NCBI GenBank assembly: GCA_963797335.1 | Contig: CAWCOU010000006.1 | Coordinates: forward strand, 806,001 to 870,000 | DNA length: 64,000 bases | Direction of reading: 5' to 3' | Source: CAWCOU01 sp963797335 | Lineage (GTDB): Bacteria; Pseudomonadota; Gammaproteobacteria; JAURND01 | Shown here: positions 48,329-57,237 of the stretch, one piece after another | How positions within the stretch are numbered: position 1 is the first letter of the stretch | Layout of the letters: the number at the start of each line of letters is the position of its first letter | Position numbers and translations under genes: made by a program | Notes under the pieces: generated by a model | Told to the model about the DNA's origin: nothing | Seen by the model: only the letters and a program-made list of their open reading frames with translations | Databases searched by the model: none

Positions 48329-48973
48329 ATGTAAGGTCAATTCAACTCGGCGGTTTTGGGCGCGGCCTTCGGCGGTGCTGTTGCTGGCAACTGGGTTGCG
48401 TTGACCATAACCTATCACCGTGAAGCGGCGGCTATCCACACCTTGGCTGCTTAAATAGGTGGTGACGCTTTGAGCCCGTTGTTCAGACAAGGTTTGGTTG
48501 CGCGCCATGGTGCCGGTGTTATCCGTATAACCCGCGACACGAATGATGGTGCCTTTGTATTCTTTCAGTACCAACGCGACGGAGTTCAACACACTGTAGA
48601 ACTGCGGTTTGATCTCGGCTTTATTAACAGCAAACGTGATATCGCTAGGCATAATCAATTGGATATCGTTGCCATTTAAGACCACTCGTACGCCCGTGCC
48701 TTCTAATTGTTGACGTAACGCCGCTGCCTGCCTATCCATGACATTGCCGGCCACACCACCCACGGCAGCTCCCAGTGAGGCACCTATTAATGTCGAGGCG
48801 GTGCTATGACCAACCAGCTGCCCGATCACTGCGCCACTGGCCGCACCTATACCGGCGCCTAATCCTGTTTTACTCGCCTCTTGTTGACCTGTGTAAGGAT
48901 TGGTTGTACAACCACCTACTAGTAATGATGCGCCAAGGATGCTGGCGCTAATCGACATTTGCCACTTTCTCAT
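48317..48973 (-). CDS. OmpA-like lipoprotein with glycine-zipper domain (YiaD-like)
   Basis: A 218-residue outer-membrane lipoprotein. The signal peptide ends in the lipobox LLVGGC. Next is a glycine-zipper stretch (TGLGAGIGAASGAVIGQLVG ... GAAVGGVAGNVMD, about 40-90), then an OmpA C-terminal domain that binds peptidoglycan (VAGYTDNTGTMARNQTLSEQ, IGYGQRNPVASN, RAQNRRVEL). I chose the ATG at 48971-48973, with GAGGA upstream. It converges on dciA and overlaps it by 12 nt. Confidence 0.92.
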   Translation of the reverse strand: MRKWQMSISASILGASLLVGGCTTNPYTGQQEASKTGLGAGIGAASGAVIGQLVGHSTASTLIGASLGAAVGGVAGNVMDRQAAALRQQLEGTGVRVVLNGNDIQLIMPSDITFAVNKAEIKPQFYSVLNSVALVLKEYKGTIIRVAGYTDNTGTMARNQTLSEQRAQSVTTYLSSQGVDSRRFTVIGYGQRNPVASNSTAEGRAQNRRVELTLHSVQ

Positions 48974-49021
48974 TTTATTTTCCTCGTTGTGATAGGATGA
49001 TGCCAAACGATAATTATTCTA

Positions 49022-49143
49022 TGTGAGCTCAGGCACCCCATATCTTTGGCACAAACGCTAGTATTTTAGACGAGTTTGGTGAGAAAAATTTTCCCGCCAA
49101 CTCGGCAAAATACGAACGTTTCTATCCTGGGGCTGAGCTGTTA
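49022..49143 (+). repeat. Structured 120-bp repeat, copy 2
   Basis: Runs TGTGAGCTCAGGCACCCC to GGGGCTGAGCTG and is the inverted partner of 44418-44540. The internal stem (AAACGCTAGTATTTTA / CAAAATACGAACGTTT) has two mismatches compared with the perfect stem of copy 1. It lies in the 306-nt gap between the OmpA-like gene and the unrecognised helical-protein gene; the rest of this gap is an AT-rich promoter region. Confidence 0.9.
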
Positions 49144-49208
49144 CCATTCTATCGGGTTTTTAATTATCACACTAGCCCGTTATTTTCTTTTGAAAGATTT
49201 TCGATTCT

Positions 49209-49228
49209 GTTAAGTTTTTGTTAAAGTA
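49209..49228 (+). promoter_or_regulatory. Possible PmrA-box-like half-sites upstream of the helical-protein gene
   Basis: GTTAAGTTTTTGTTAAAGTA has two TTAA cores exactly 11 bp apart, the spacing of the Legionella/Coxiella PmrA box, but the flanking positions match only partly. It is 52 nt upstream of the start codon. Confidence 0.3.
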
Positions 49229-49279
49229 GGCATTAGGTTTTGTGGTTTTCTTTCACAATTTTAAAAAGAGGATGTAGGT

Positions 49280-50455
49280 ATGTCAGATAAAAAGCAAAAC
49301 ACTATTTCAACAACTCAAGAGAAAAAAGAAAAATCCAGTCCTGCGCCACAAGCTATCGTGAAAACGCTGGAATTCCGACAATTATGTAAGGCAATTCTAG
49401 AACAAAATACTGACAAATTTTCACAAACTATCGACGATGCTTTGAAGGAGCGTAAAAAACAAAAAAATGGGTCTGAACCTCCAATTATTCAAATTATTCA
49501 GTTTGCCTTACATCAAGCGATTCGTGATAATCAAGATATTAAGCCATTCCTATTATTAGACTGCATTAAGAAAAAAGAGTCGTTATTAGAAGAATTGGCT
49601 GCCTATGCGGTCAAACAGAACAAGCCTCAGGCGATATCACCTATTATTACCGCCTTACAGCATTTAAAGGTACATGTAGACTCTCTTGCCATAGGCGATA
49701 AATCTCCTATTCCTTTAATTAACTGGTCAATCCAACAACCCGGGTATTCTGACATCACACTTAAATTGTTAGAGGTTGGCAGCAAAACCTACACCCTCCC
49801 AGGTTTAAATTATGCTCAACAACATATCTCAAAGCCTCTAGAAGATATGGGGGATTTTCCGAGTTCTTTAGAGCTTGCGATTAAGCACCACGATCCTGAA
49901 AAAAATGATCAGTCTGAGGTTATTTCCATCATGATTGATCGAGCAACTGCCAAAGATATTTCAGGTTCTATTAATTTGTTGGATGCTTTTATTTTAAATA
50001 AAAAAGATCGTGATTTCGCCATCATGAAACAACTGCTGAATAAATCTGGCGAAGCACCTATTTTAGCTGCATTAGGCCTATTAAAGAAAACTCAGAATTT
50101 ACAGGGATATTTTAATAAAGATGCTTTACGAGATTTCATATTAACGTGCATTAGCGAAGAACGCCATAAACCTTCTTGGAAAAAACAGCTAGGAGCAGCG
50201 TGCATGAAATTGGCGAAAGAATTAAAGGAACAGGATATCATAAATGCCGTACAACAAACGGGAATTCCACCTGCCATTCCCAGTGTATGGGATAGCCTGG
50301 TCAATCACTTTTTTAGCAGTAACACTTCTAATCCGAGCGATGATAAGTCTGAATCCTTATTGAGTTTAAGTGGCACAAGAGAGAAAAGTTTCTACGGAGG
50401 TACCGATTCATCTTCCCGACTCGGCCCGGGTTTCTCAATTAATGACAAAGATTAA
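49280..50455 (+). CDS. Unrecognised helical cytoplasmic protein, possible effector
   Basis: A 391-residue protein I do not recognise. It has no signal peptide or membrane segment. The first 28 residues are polar and charged; residues about 30-330 look like an alpha-helical solenoid (repeating hydrophobic helices such as IIQIIQFALHQAIRDN, ISPIITALQHLKVHV, VISIMIDRATAKDI, GEAPILAALGLLKK); the C-terminal 60 residues are Ser-rich, Glu-containing and unstructured (SSNTSNPSDDKSESLLS). A helical body with a polar C-terminal tail is common in type IV effectors, but this is inference. It has a good GAGGA ribosome binding site. Confidence 0.8.
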   Translation: MSDKKQNTISTTQEKKEKSSPAPQAIVKTLEFRQLCKAILEQNTDKFSQTIDDALKERKKQKNGSEPPIIQIIQFALHQAIRDNQDIKPFLLLDCIKKKESLLEELAAYAVKQNKPQAISPIITALQHLKVHVDSLAIGDKSPIPLINWSIQQPGYSDITLKLLEVGSKTYTLPGLNYAQQHISKPLEDMGDFPSSLELAIKHHDPEKNDQSEVISIMIDRATAKDISGSINLLDAFILNKKDRDFAIMKQLLNKSGEAPILAALGLLKKTQNLQGYFNKDALRDFILTCISEERHKPSWKKQLGAACMKLAKELKEQDIINAVQQTGIPPAIPSVWDSLVNHFFSSNTSNPSDDKSESLLSLSGTREKSFYGGTDSSSRLGPGFSINDKD

Positions 50456-50525
50456 CTCCAAAGGGGCGGGTATTCACCTTATCATTGCTCGCAAGTGAGT
50501 CGTCGCGGCATGAGCCGGAATGACT

Positions 50526-51686
50526 TCACTTATGGGTGCCGAGCAATGTTTGCAGCACCTCCAGGTAGATTTGCGTTAACTGCTGCAGCTCCAGAATACT
50601 TACACATTCGTTTGTCTGGTGAATCGTTTGATTGCAAGGACCCAACTCGACGACTTCACAACCCGTCGGTGCGATAAATCGGCCATCGGAGGTGCCACCG
50701 CTGGTCGAGGCTTGCGGCGTTTGCCCCGTCACTTTTTTGACGGCGGCATTAACGGCGGTGCGTAACTGACCGGGAGGGGTGAGGAAAGGTTCCCCTGACA
50801 GTGTCCAATCAATCTCATAACGAAGATTGGCATTGTCTAACAATTCCGTCACGCGCTGACGCAATTGCTCTGCCGTCACCGCCGGTGAATAACGAAAATT
50901 AAACATCGCTTGCAATTCGCCTGGAATCACATTGGTGACACCACAACCGGCTTGTAAATTGGAAAATTGCAATGCGGTGGGCGGGAATGCGGAACTCTCT
51001 TTTATCTCGGGTTCCCAGCTGGCAGTTGCTAATGCGTTTAGAGTGGAAAAAGCGCGGTGAATTGGGTTATCCGCCAAATGGGGGTAGGCAATATGGCCTT
51101 GCTTTCCAAAGATGTGCAGCACGGCGTTTAAGGAACCTCGTCTGCCGATTTTTATGGTATCACCCACGCTGTGCTCACTGGAAGGTTCGCCGACAATGCA
51201 CCACGTCAGCGTTTCTTGTTGTTCGCGTAAATACTGCATTACCTTCGCAGTGCCATCGACGGCTGACCCTTCTTCGTCACTGGTGATTAAAAAAGCAATT
51301 GAGCCTTGATGCTGCGGCTGTAGTTGGATGAATTGCTGGGTGGCACAGATCATGGCGGCAAGGCTGCCTTTCATATCCGCCGCGCCGCGCCCATATAAAA
51401 AGCCCTCGCGCTGTGTGGGTGTGAACGGGGGTGAAGTCCAATTTTCCAATGCACCGGGTGGTACGACATCGGTATGACCGGCAAATACGAACAATGGCGA
51501 GTCAGTGCCGCGTTTCGCCCAAAGGTTATCGACCTGACCAAAACGAAGCGGGGTGATTTCAAAGCCTAGTGGTTGTAAATAAGAAGCCAGCAAGGTTTGA
51601 CAACCGGCATCATCGGGGGTGATGGAAGGTAACCGCAATAATTTTTCGGTTAAGTCGATGACATCACTGCCGTCGTAATTCTTCAT
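50526..51686 (-). CDS. dapE: Succinyl-diaminopimelate desuccinylase
   Basis: A zinc enzyme of lysine and meso-diaminopimelate synthesis. The 386-residue protein has the metal-binding motifs VFAGHTDVVPPG and GRGAADMKGSLAAM, the catalytic Glu in TSDEEGSAVDGT, and the C-terminal QTIHQTNECVS. It lies 46 nt after dapD, so the two are co-transcribed. Confidence 0.97.
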   Translation of the reverse strand: MKNYDGSDVIDLTEKLLRLPSITPDDAGCQTLLASYLQPLGFEITPLRFGQVDNLWAKRGTDSPLFVFAGHTDVVPPGALENWTSPPFTPTQREGFLYGRGAADMKGSLAAMICATQQFIQLQPQHQGSIAFLITSDEEGSAVDGTAKVMQYLREQQETLTWCIVGEPSSEHSVGDTIKIGRRGSLNAVLHIFGKQGHIAYPHLADNPIHRAFSTLNALATASWEPEIKESSAFPPTALQFSNLQAGCGVTNVIPGELQAMFNFRYSPAVTAEQLRQRVTELLDNANLRYEIDWTLSGEPFLTPPGQLRTAVNAAVKKVTGQTPQASTSGGTSDGRFIAPTGCEVVELGPCNQTIHQTNECVSILELQQLTQIYLEVLQTLLGTHK

Positions 51687-51701
51687 CGTTTTATGCCTAT
51701 A

Positions 51702-51741
51702 AAATTCAGGGGTCAGACCCGAAATTCAGGGGTCAGACCCG
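51702..51741. repeat. Perfect 20-bp tandem repeat at the dapD-dapE junction
   Basis: Two identical units of AAATTCAGGGGTCAGACCCG lie side by side (51702-51721 and 51722-51741). The dapD stop codon (TGA on the minus strand, 51733-51735) is inside the second unit. GGGTCAGACCC is itself a short palindrome. Confidence 0.9.
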
Positions 51742-52548
51742 TAGTAATTCATTGATACTGACTTTGCTACGTGTTTTTTCATCCACTTTTTTCACGATCA
51801 CCGCGCAGTACAGACTGTACTTGCCATCAGCCGCAGGTAAATTACCAGGCACCACCACAGAACCTGCTGGCACGCGGCCGTATATAATTTCGCCTGTTTC
51901 TCGATTGTAGATACGCGTGCTTTGCCCAATAAAAACACCCATGGAAATCACACTGTGCTGCTCGACAATCACTCCTTCGACAATCTCCGAACGCGCACCG
52001 ATAAAACAATTGTCCTCAATAATCGTCGGATTGGCTTGCAGGGGCTCCAACACGCCACCAATACCCACGCCTCCGGATAAATGCACATTTTTGCCAATTT
52101 GCGCACAAGAACCCACCGTCGCCCAGGTATCGATCATTGTGCCACTACCCACATATGCCCCAATGTTAACAAAACTCGGCATCACTACCGTCGATGGCCC
52201 AATATAAGCACCTTTGCGCACGCAGGCAGAAGGCACTACCCGCACTCCATCGGCTTGAAATTTTTTCTGATCGTAATCGGTGAACTTCAGCGGTACTTTG
52301 TCAAAAAACTGAGTGTAATGACCGTCCACAGCGTGGCTTTCCGTGATGCAAAAATAAAGTAAAATCGCCTTTTTTAGCCATTGATGGACCTGCCAAACAC
52401 CGTCGATTTTCTCAGCCAGTCTTTTCTCGCCACGGTCCAATAACTCAATTACTTCCAACACAGCTGCCCGAGTTTCGCTATCGACGGTATCCGGTGTCAA
52501 TTCTTTGCGACGTTCATAGGCACGATCGATGATGGTTTCTATATTCAC
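51733..52548 (-). CDS. dapD: 2,3,4,5-tetrahydropyridine-2,6-dicarboxylate N-succinyltransferase
   Basis: A left-handed beta-helix acyltransferase two steps upstream of DapE in the pathway. The 271-residue protein shows hexapeptide repeats ([52 protein letters not shown]). The start is a GTG with AGGAG 7 nt upstream. Its final codons read into a tandem repeat that supplies the stop. Confidence 0.97.
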   Translation of the reverse strand: MNIETIIDRAYERRKELTPDTVDSETRAAVLEVIELLDRGEKRLAEKIDGVWQVHQWLKKAILLYFCITESHAVDGHYTQFFDKVPLKFTDYDQKKFQADGVRVVPSACVRKGAYIGPSTVVMPSFVNIGAYVGSGTMIDTWATVGSCAQIGKNVHLSGGVGIGGVLEPLQANPTIIEDNCFIGARSEIVEGVIVEQHSVISMGVFIGQSTRIYNRETGEIIYGRVPAGSVVVPGNLPAADGKYSLYCAVIVKKVDEKTRSKVSINELLRV

Positions 52549-52683
52549 AAAAATACTCCTTCTCTATTTTTGAGCACAATAACTTTCTTCAAGCATGTTA
52601 GCAATATTTTAAGCCTTCCTTTGACGCGAAGAGTGGTTCTAAGCAATTCTTTTAAAGAAATAATGAATTATACCTAATTTTAA

Positions 52684-52729
52684 ACCCCTCATCCGCCCTC
52701 GGCACCTTCTCCCACAGGGGAGAAGGAGT
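52684..52729. repeat. REP-like palindromic repeat, family A
   Basis: ACCCCTCATCCGCCCTCGGC, ACCTTCTCCCACAGGGGAG, AAGGAG: a single, compact copy in the gap upstream of dapD. Confidence 0.85.
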
Positions 52730-52750
52730 TTTTCCTTCGGCTTTAAGTAA

Positions 52751-52860
52751 GGTTAGTGCCTGAGGAGGGGCTCATTGGAACGTCAGTTTTCATGGACGAA
52801 AAGTCGAGCCTACGGATGTATTCACGGCGGTTCCAATAAGCCCCTCCTCAGGCACTAACC
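52751..52860. repeat. 110-bp palindromic element with 31-bp terminal arms
   Basis: Arms 52751-52781 and 52830-52860 are reverse complements with one mismatch; the ends read GGTTAGTGCCTGAGGAGGGG and CCCCTCCTCAGGCACTAACC. The 48-nt centre is not palindromic. The GTGCCTGAG motif is also at the outer end of the 44418 repeat. MITE-like in shape, with no target duplication that I can define. Confidence 0.9.
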
Positions 52861-52905
52861 GATTGGTGGCTCAACACGAATCTTGAAAAATCTTACTCAA
52901 TCACA

Positions 52906-52934
52906 TTGACGATTTTTACGCAGATCAGTATGAT
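52906..52934 (+). promoter_or_regulatory. Promoter of the tRNA cluster
   Basis: TTGACG (52906-52911) and TATGAT (52929-52934) are 17 bp apart, with tRNA-Pro starting 14 nt later. A strong sigma70-type promoter. Confidence 0.8.
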
Positions 52935-52947
52935 GTTTAATCTCGTG

Positions 52948-53024
52948 CGGGGTATAGCGCAGTCTGGTAGCGCGCCTGCTTTGGGAGCAGGATGTCGGGG
53001 GTTCGAATCCCTCTACCCCGACCA
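52948..53024 (+). tRNA. tRNA-Pro (TGG)
   Basis: 77 nt with encoded CCA; starts CGGGGTATAGCGCAGTCTGG, anticodon loop TTTGGGA (TGG). First of a three-tRNA cluster. Confidence 0.97.
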
Positions 53025-53041
53025 TGTTGTCGGCAGTGTCC

Positions 53042-53118
<77 letters not shown>

Positions 53119-53207
53119 AACACCTGGTCTTGCGCCGCCTTCAAACAATAAGGAAGCGCAATACTCGCCGCATACAGCGCGAACAGTTGTGTTTCTCATC
53201 TCAACTT

Positions 53208-53284
53208 GGTGGACGTAGCTCAGTTGGTAGAGCCCCGGATTGTGATTCCGGTTGTCGTGGGTTCGATCCCCATCGTTCACCCCA
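53208..53284 (+). tRNA. tRNA-His (GTG)
   Basis: 77 nt with encoded CCA and the extra G at position -1 that is typical of tRNA-His; anticodon loop TTGTGAT (GTG). The acceptor stem GTGGACG/CGTTCAC contains one G-T pair. Confidence 0.96.
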
Positions 53285-53307
53285 CATAACCTCCGATTTT
53301 GTGATCA

Positions 53308-53323
53308 CCAGCCCACAGGCTGG
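53308..53323. terminator. Small hairpin between tRNA-His and ptsP
   Basis: CCAGCC CACA GGCTGG, a 6-bp stem, 24 nt after tRNA-His and 19 nt before the ptsP start. No T run follows; it may be a processing or weak termination signal. Confidence 0.4.
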
Positions 53324-53341
53324 CCGTGATAGAGTACCCAG

Positions 53342-55621
53342 ATGTTAAAAACATTGCGCCGGATCGTACAAGAGGTCAACACAGCACAGGATTTACCCGA
53401 AGCGTTGGCTATTGTCGTCACCGGCGTCAACAAAGCCATGAATACCGAAGCATGCAGCGTATTCCTGGTCGATGAAGAACACGGCGAAAACGTTCTAGTC
53501 GCCACCGAAGGACTCAATAAAGATTTAATCGGCCAAGTCCGCGTCAAACTAGGAGAAGGACTAATCGGCCTGGTCGGTGAACGCGCCGAACCCATCAACC
53601 TAGATAACGCCGCCGCACACCCCAAATATCTGCATTTCCCCGGCTTAGGTGAAGAAAAACTCAACGCATTTTTAGGCGTACCCGTCATCCACCAACGCCA
53701 AGTATTAGGCGTGCTGGTCGTCAACCAACACGAAGCCCGTTGTTTCGACGAAGCAGAAGAAGCCTTCCTCATCACCCTCTCTGCGCAACTCAGCGGTGCC
53801 ATTGCCCATGCCTTAGCCATTGGCGATATTTCCGTATTTAATAAAACACTGGAAGCACCGCCCCGCGAAGTGACTTTAAACGGTATCGCCGGCGCTCCCG
53901 GAGTCGCCATTGGTACTGCCATCGTCGTCTATCCATTAGCCAACCTATCCGCAGTACCGGAACGCCGTATTGAACCGGATGAAATTGCTGCCGAAGTCGA
54001 GCAATTTCAAGCGGCCTTGGTCGCTGCACGTGTCAGCGTTAAACAATTATCTGAAAATATTAAAGCCAGTGGTCTGCCTGAAGAAGAAAGCGCGTTATTC
54101 GACGTGTATTTACGCATTCTCGACAGCCGCAGTTTCATTGAAGAAGTCATATCCAAAATTAATCATGGTTTATGGGCGCAAAGTGCGTTACGGCGAGTCA
54201 CCGAACAACACATCGCTCGATTTGAAGCGATGGAAGACGTCTACCTGCAAGAACGAGCCGCTGATTTTAAAGATTTAGCGGAACGAATCTTGTTTCATCT
54301 GCAAGCGCGCATTGCCCGCACGATGACGTATCCGGAAAAAACCATTTTAGTGGGTGAGGATGTCACCCCCGCGGCATTGGCTGAGGTGCCCGAAGGACGT
54401 TTAGCTGGCGTGGTTTCCATGCGCGGCTCCAGTAACTCCCATGTCGCTATTCTCGCCAGAGCCTTGGGTATTCCCACCGTGGTCGGCATTGCTGCTTTAA
54501 AGATTGCGCAATTAGAAAATGCCGAAGTCATTGTCGACGGCTACTACGGTCAAGTTTATCCCCATCCGAACATCTCCTTACGCCAAGAATTTTTGACGTT
54601 GATGCGGGAAGAACAAGAATTTGATAAAGAATTAGAAACGCTCCGAACACTGCCTGCAGAAACCCTAGATGCGCATAATATCTTTTTATTCGTCAATACC
54701 GGCTTGGCTCCCGACGTAGGCAGTGCCTTAAGTGTCGGCGCCGAGGGTGTCGGGCTTTACCGCACCGAAGTTCCGTTTATGGCGCGCGATCGATTCCCCA
54801 GTGAAGAAGAGCAACGCATTATTTACCGACAACTACTCAATGCGTTTGCACCCAGGCCGGTGACGATGCGCACTTTGGATGTGGGCGGTGACAAAGCATT
54901 ACCTTATTTTCCGGTCAAAGAAGATAACCCTTTTTTAGGCTGGCGCGGCATTCGTATCACCTTAGATCACCCGGAAATTTTGTTAGTGCAATTGCGCGCC
55001 ATGTTGCAAGCCAGTGTCGGTCTAGACAATTTACGCATCATGTTGCCCATGGTGACGACGGTGAGTGAGGTGGAAGAATCACTTCGTTTGTTAAAGCAAG
55101 CCCATGAAGAAACCTTATCCGAGGGGTTTGCGGTACAAATGCCCAATATCGGCGTGATGGTTGAAGTGCCTTCTGCCGTGTATCAAGCACAGATTTTGGC
55201 TAAACGTGTCGATTTTTTATCGGTCGGCAGTAATGATTTAACCCAATATTTATTGGCTGTGGATCGTAATAATCCCCGCGTCGCCGGTTTATACGATAGC
55301 TTACATCCGGCAGTTTTGCGGGCCTTGATGCAGGTGGTGGCCGGTGCCCATCGGGAAGGCAAACAAGTCACTATCTGCGGAGAAATGGCGGGTGATCCTG
55401 CCGCTGTTATCTTGTTATTAGCGATGGGTTTTGATACGCTGAGCATGAACTCCACTCGTTTGCTGCGCACGAAATGGGTCATCCGTAAATTTACTTTGAA
55501 ACGAGCGAAACAATTATTGGATGAAGTCTTGCTCATGGACGATGCCGTGGAAATTCGTAACCATATGGAGTTAGCACTGGAGGATGCCGGATTAGGCGGG
55601 TTAATGCGAGCTGGTAAGTAA
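53342..55621 (+). CDS. ptsP: PEP-protein phosphotransferase PtsP (nitrogen PTS enzyme I)
   Basis: The first phosphotransfer enzyme of the nitrogen-related PTS. The 759-residue protein has an N-terminal GAF domain (about 1-165), then the EI domains: the phosphorylated His (H367) in MRGSSNSHVAILARALGIP and the PEP-binding TIM barrel with GVGLYRTEVPFM, TLDVGGDKALPYF and VDFLSVGSNDLTQYLLAVDR. Its stop codon overlaps the start of the TSUP gene. The usual upstream neighbour rppH is not here; tRNA genes lie there instead. Confidence 0.96.
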   Translation: MLKTLRRIVQEVNTAQDLPEALAIVVTGVNKAMNTEACSVFLVDEEHGENVLVATEGLNKDLIGQVRVKLGEGLIGLVGERAEPINLDNAAAHPKYLHFPGLGEEKLNAFLGVPVIHQRQVLGVLVVNQHEARCFDEAEEAFLITLSAQLSGAIAHALAIGDISVFNKTLEAPPREVTLNGIAGAPGVAIGTAIVVYPLANLSAVPERRIEPDEIAAEVEQFQAALVAARVSVKQLSENIKASGLPEEESALFDVYLRILDSRSFIEEVISKINHGLWAQSALRRVTEQHIARFEAMEDVYLQERAADFKDLAERILFHLQARIARTMTYPEKTILVGEDVTPAALAEVPEGRLAGVVSMRGSSNSHVAILARALGIPTVVGIAALKIAQLENAEVIVDGYYGQVYPHPNISLRQEFLTLMREEQEFDKELETLRTLPAETLDAHNIFLFVNTGLAPDVGSALSVGAEGVGLYRTEVPFMARDRFPSEEEQRIIYRQLLNAFAPRPVTMRTLDVGGDKALPYFPVKEDNPFLGWRGIRITLDHPEILLVQLRAMLQASVGLDNLRIMLPMVTTVSEVEESLRLLKQAHEETLSEGFAVQMPNIGVMVEVPSAVYQAQILAKRVDFLSVGSNDLTQYLLAVDRNNPRVAGLYDSLHPAVLRALMQVVAGAHREGKQVTICGEMAGDPAAVILLLAMGFDTLSMNSTRLLRTKWVIRKFTLKRAKQLLDEVLLMDDAVEIRNHMELALEDAGLGGLMRAGK

Positions 55622-56409
55622 TGCTGATTTTTATTGTCTATATTTTGATTGGTGCCATGGCAGGTACCTTAGCGGGTTTATTAGGCGTAGGAGGCGCAAT
55701 TCTTGTTGTTCCCTCTCTTGTTCTGGTTTTTTCTACGCAACACATTGTCCCTGCCGACCAACTCATGCATTACATTGTCGGTACTTCGTTAGCCGCCACT
55801 TTCGTCACCACTTTATTTTCATTACGTGCGCAATATCGGTATGGTAATTTTTCTTGGCCGCTGTTTAATAAACTTTGGCCGGGGATTGCCATTGGTACGA
55901 TACTGGGAACCTCATTCGCGACGTTATTAAATACGCATTTTTTACGGATATTATTTGGCGTATTCATGGTTGTGGTTTCTATACAAACTTTTTTTCGTTT
56001 GCGGGAAAGCGCACAGGAAGGATTACCACCCTCGTTATTTCGGTGGATAGCTACTTTGTTGATCGGCGTATTTGCTGGCTTACTCGGCATTAGTGGCGGC
56101 GCCCTGACTATCCCGTATTTGACGTATTACCAAACGCCGATTCGACAAGCGATGGCGGCTTCCACCGCCTGCGGTGTGATAATAGCGATTGTCGGAACCA
56201 TCAGCTTTATGGTACTGGGCCTGCACCAGGCCAATGCGCCAGCTTGGAGCACCGGTTTCATTTATTGGCCGGCAGTGTTAGGGATTGCCTTAGGCAGCCC
56301 CTGGTGTGCTGCGCTAGGTGCTGCCTGGTCTAGTCGTTTGCCCGTCATTACACTACGTCGAGTATTCGCGGCTTTTTTATTTATTGTCGGCATCAATATG
56401 CTGGTTTAG
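55621..56409 (+). CDS. TSUP (TauE/SafE) family permease
   Basis: A 262-residue inner-membrane anion exporter-like protein with about eight helices and the family blocks GTLAGLLGVGGAILVVPSLV and GVFAGLLGISGGALTIPYLT. It overlaps ptsP (TAATG) and is followed by lgt. This position between ptsP and lgt is conserved in gammaproteobacteria. Substrate unknown. Confidence 0.93.
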   Translation: MLIFIVYILIGAMAGTLAGLLGVGGAILVVPSLVLVFSTQHIVPADQLMHYIVGTSLAATFVTTLFSLRAQYRYGNFSWPLFNKLWPGIAIGTILGTSFATLLNTHFLRILFGVFMVVVSIQTFFRLRESAQEGLPPSLFRWIATLLIGVFAGLLGISGGALTIPYLTYYQTPIRQAMAASTACGVIIAIVGTISFMVLGLHQANAPAWSTGFIYWPAVLGIALGSPWCAALGAAWSSRLPVITLRRVFAAFLFIVGINMLV

Positions 56410-56421
56410 AGAGTAAGAACC

Positions 56422-57228
56422 ATGTTGCATTACCCCACCATCAACCCCGTCGCCGTCCAACTTGGCCCTGTTGCCATTCATTGGTACGGCATCATGTACC
56501 TTATCGGCTTTGCCGCCGCCTGGTTGCTCGCGCTGCGAAGATCTCGCCGCCCCGATAGTCCGTTTACTCCTCAGCAAATCGGCGATCTTATTTTTTATTG
56601 CGCGTTGGGTGTACTGATCGGCGGCCGCTTAGGTTATATGCTGTTCTACGATTTCCCTACACTCATAGCCAATCCCCTCAGCATTTTCAAAATATGGACC
56701 GGCGGCATGTCATTCCACGGTGGTTTAATCGGGGTGATGTTGAGTATGTGGTTATTTGGCAAACGTACGGGTCAATCTCTTTTTGTAGTAAGCGATTTCG
56801 TCACACCCTTAGCGCCTATCGGGCTTGCCATGGGGCGCATGGGTAACTTTATCAACGGCGAACTTTGGGGACGGGTCACCAATGTGCCTTGGGCCATGGT
56901 ATTTCCCAGCGGTGGGCCAGAACCACGACACCCTTCCATGCTTTACGAATTTTTTTTGGAAGGACTAGTATTATTCATCATTCTTTGGTGTTACTCTGCT
57001 AAACCAAGACCGACTCGCGCCGTGTCGGGCTTGTTTTTAATCGGATATGGAACATTCCGGATCATTGTCGAATGTTTCCGTCAGCCTGATCCACAGCTGG
57101 GTTTCATTGCCATGGGTTGGTTGACGATGGGGCAATTACTTTCTATACCAATGGTTGCTTTTGGCGTGGTGCTGATGGTGCTCGCGTATCGACACAAGAA
57201 TGGCCATGTCTCTGAAGTGACCGGATGA
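56422..57228 (+). CDS. lgt: Prolipoprotein diacylglyceryl transferase
   Basis: Transfers diacylglycerol from phosphatidylglycerol to the lipobox Cys, the first step of lipoprotein maturation in the inner membrane. The 268-residue protein has seven membrane segments, [33 protein letters not shown] and the signature [14 protein letters not shown]. It lies 12 nt after the TSUP gene and 9 nt before thyA. Confidence 0.97.
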   Translation: MLHYPTINPVAVQLGPVAIHWYGIMYLIGFAAAWLLALRRSRRPDSPFTPQQIGDLIFYCALGVLIGGRLGYMLFYDFPTLIANPLSIFKIWTGGMSFHGGLIGVMLSMWLFGKRTGQSLFVVSDFVTPLAPIGLAMGRMGNFINGELWGRVTNVPWAMVFPSGGPEPRHPSMLYEFFLEGLVLFIILWCYSAKPRPTRAVSGLFLIGYGTFRIIVECFRQPDPQLGFIAMGWLTMGQLLSIPMVAFGVVLMVLAYRHKNGHVSEVTG

Positions 57229-57237
57229 GGAGAATGT

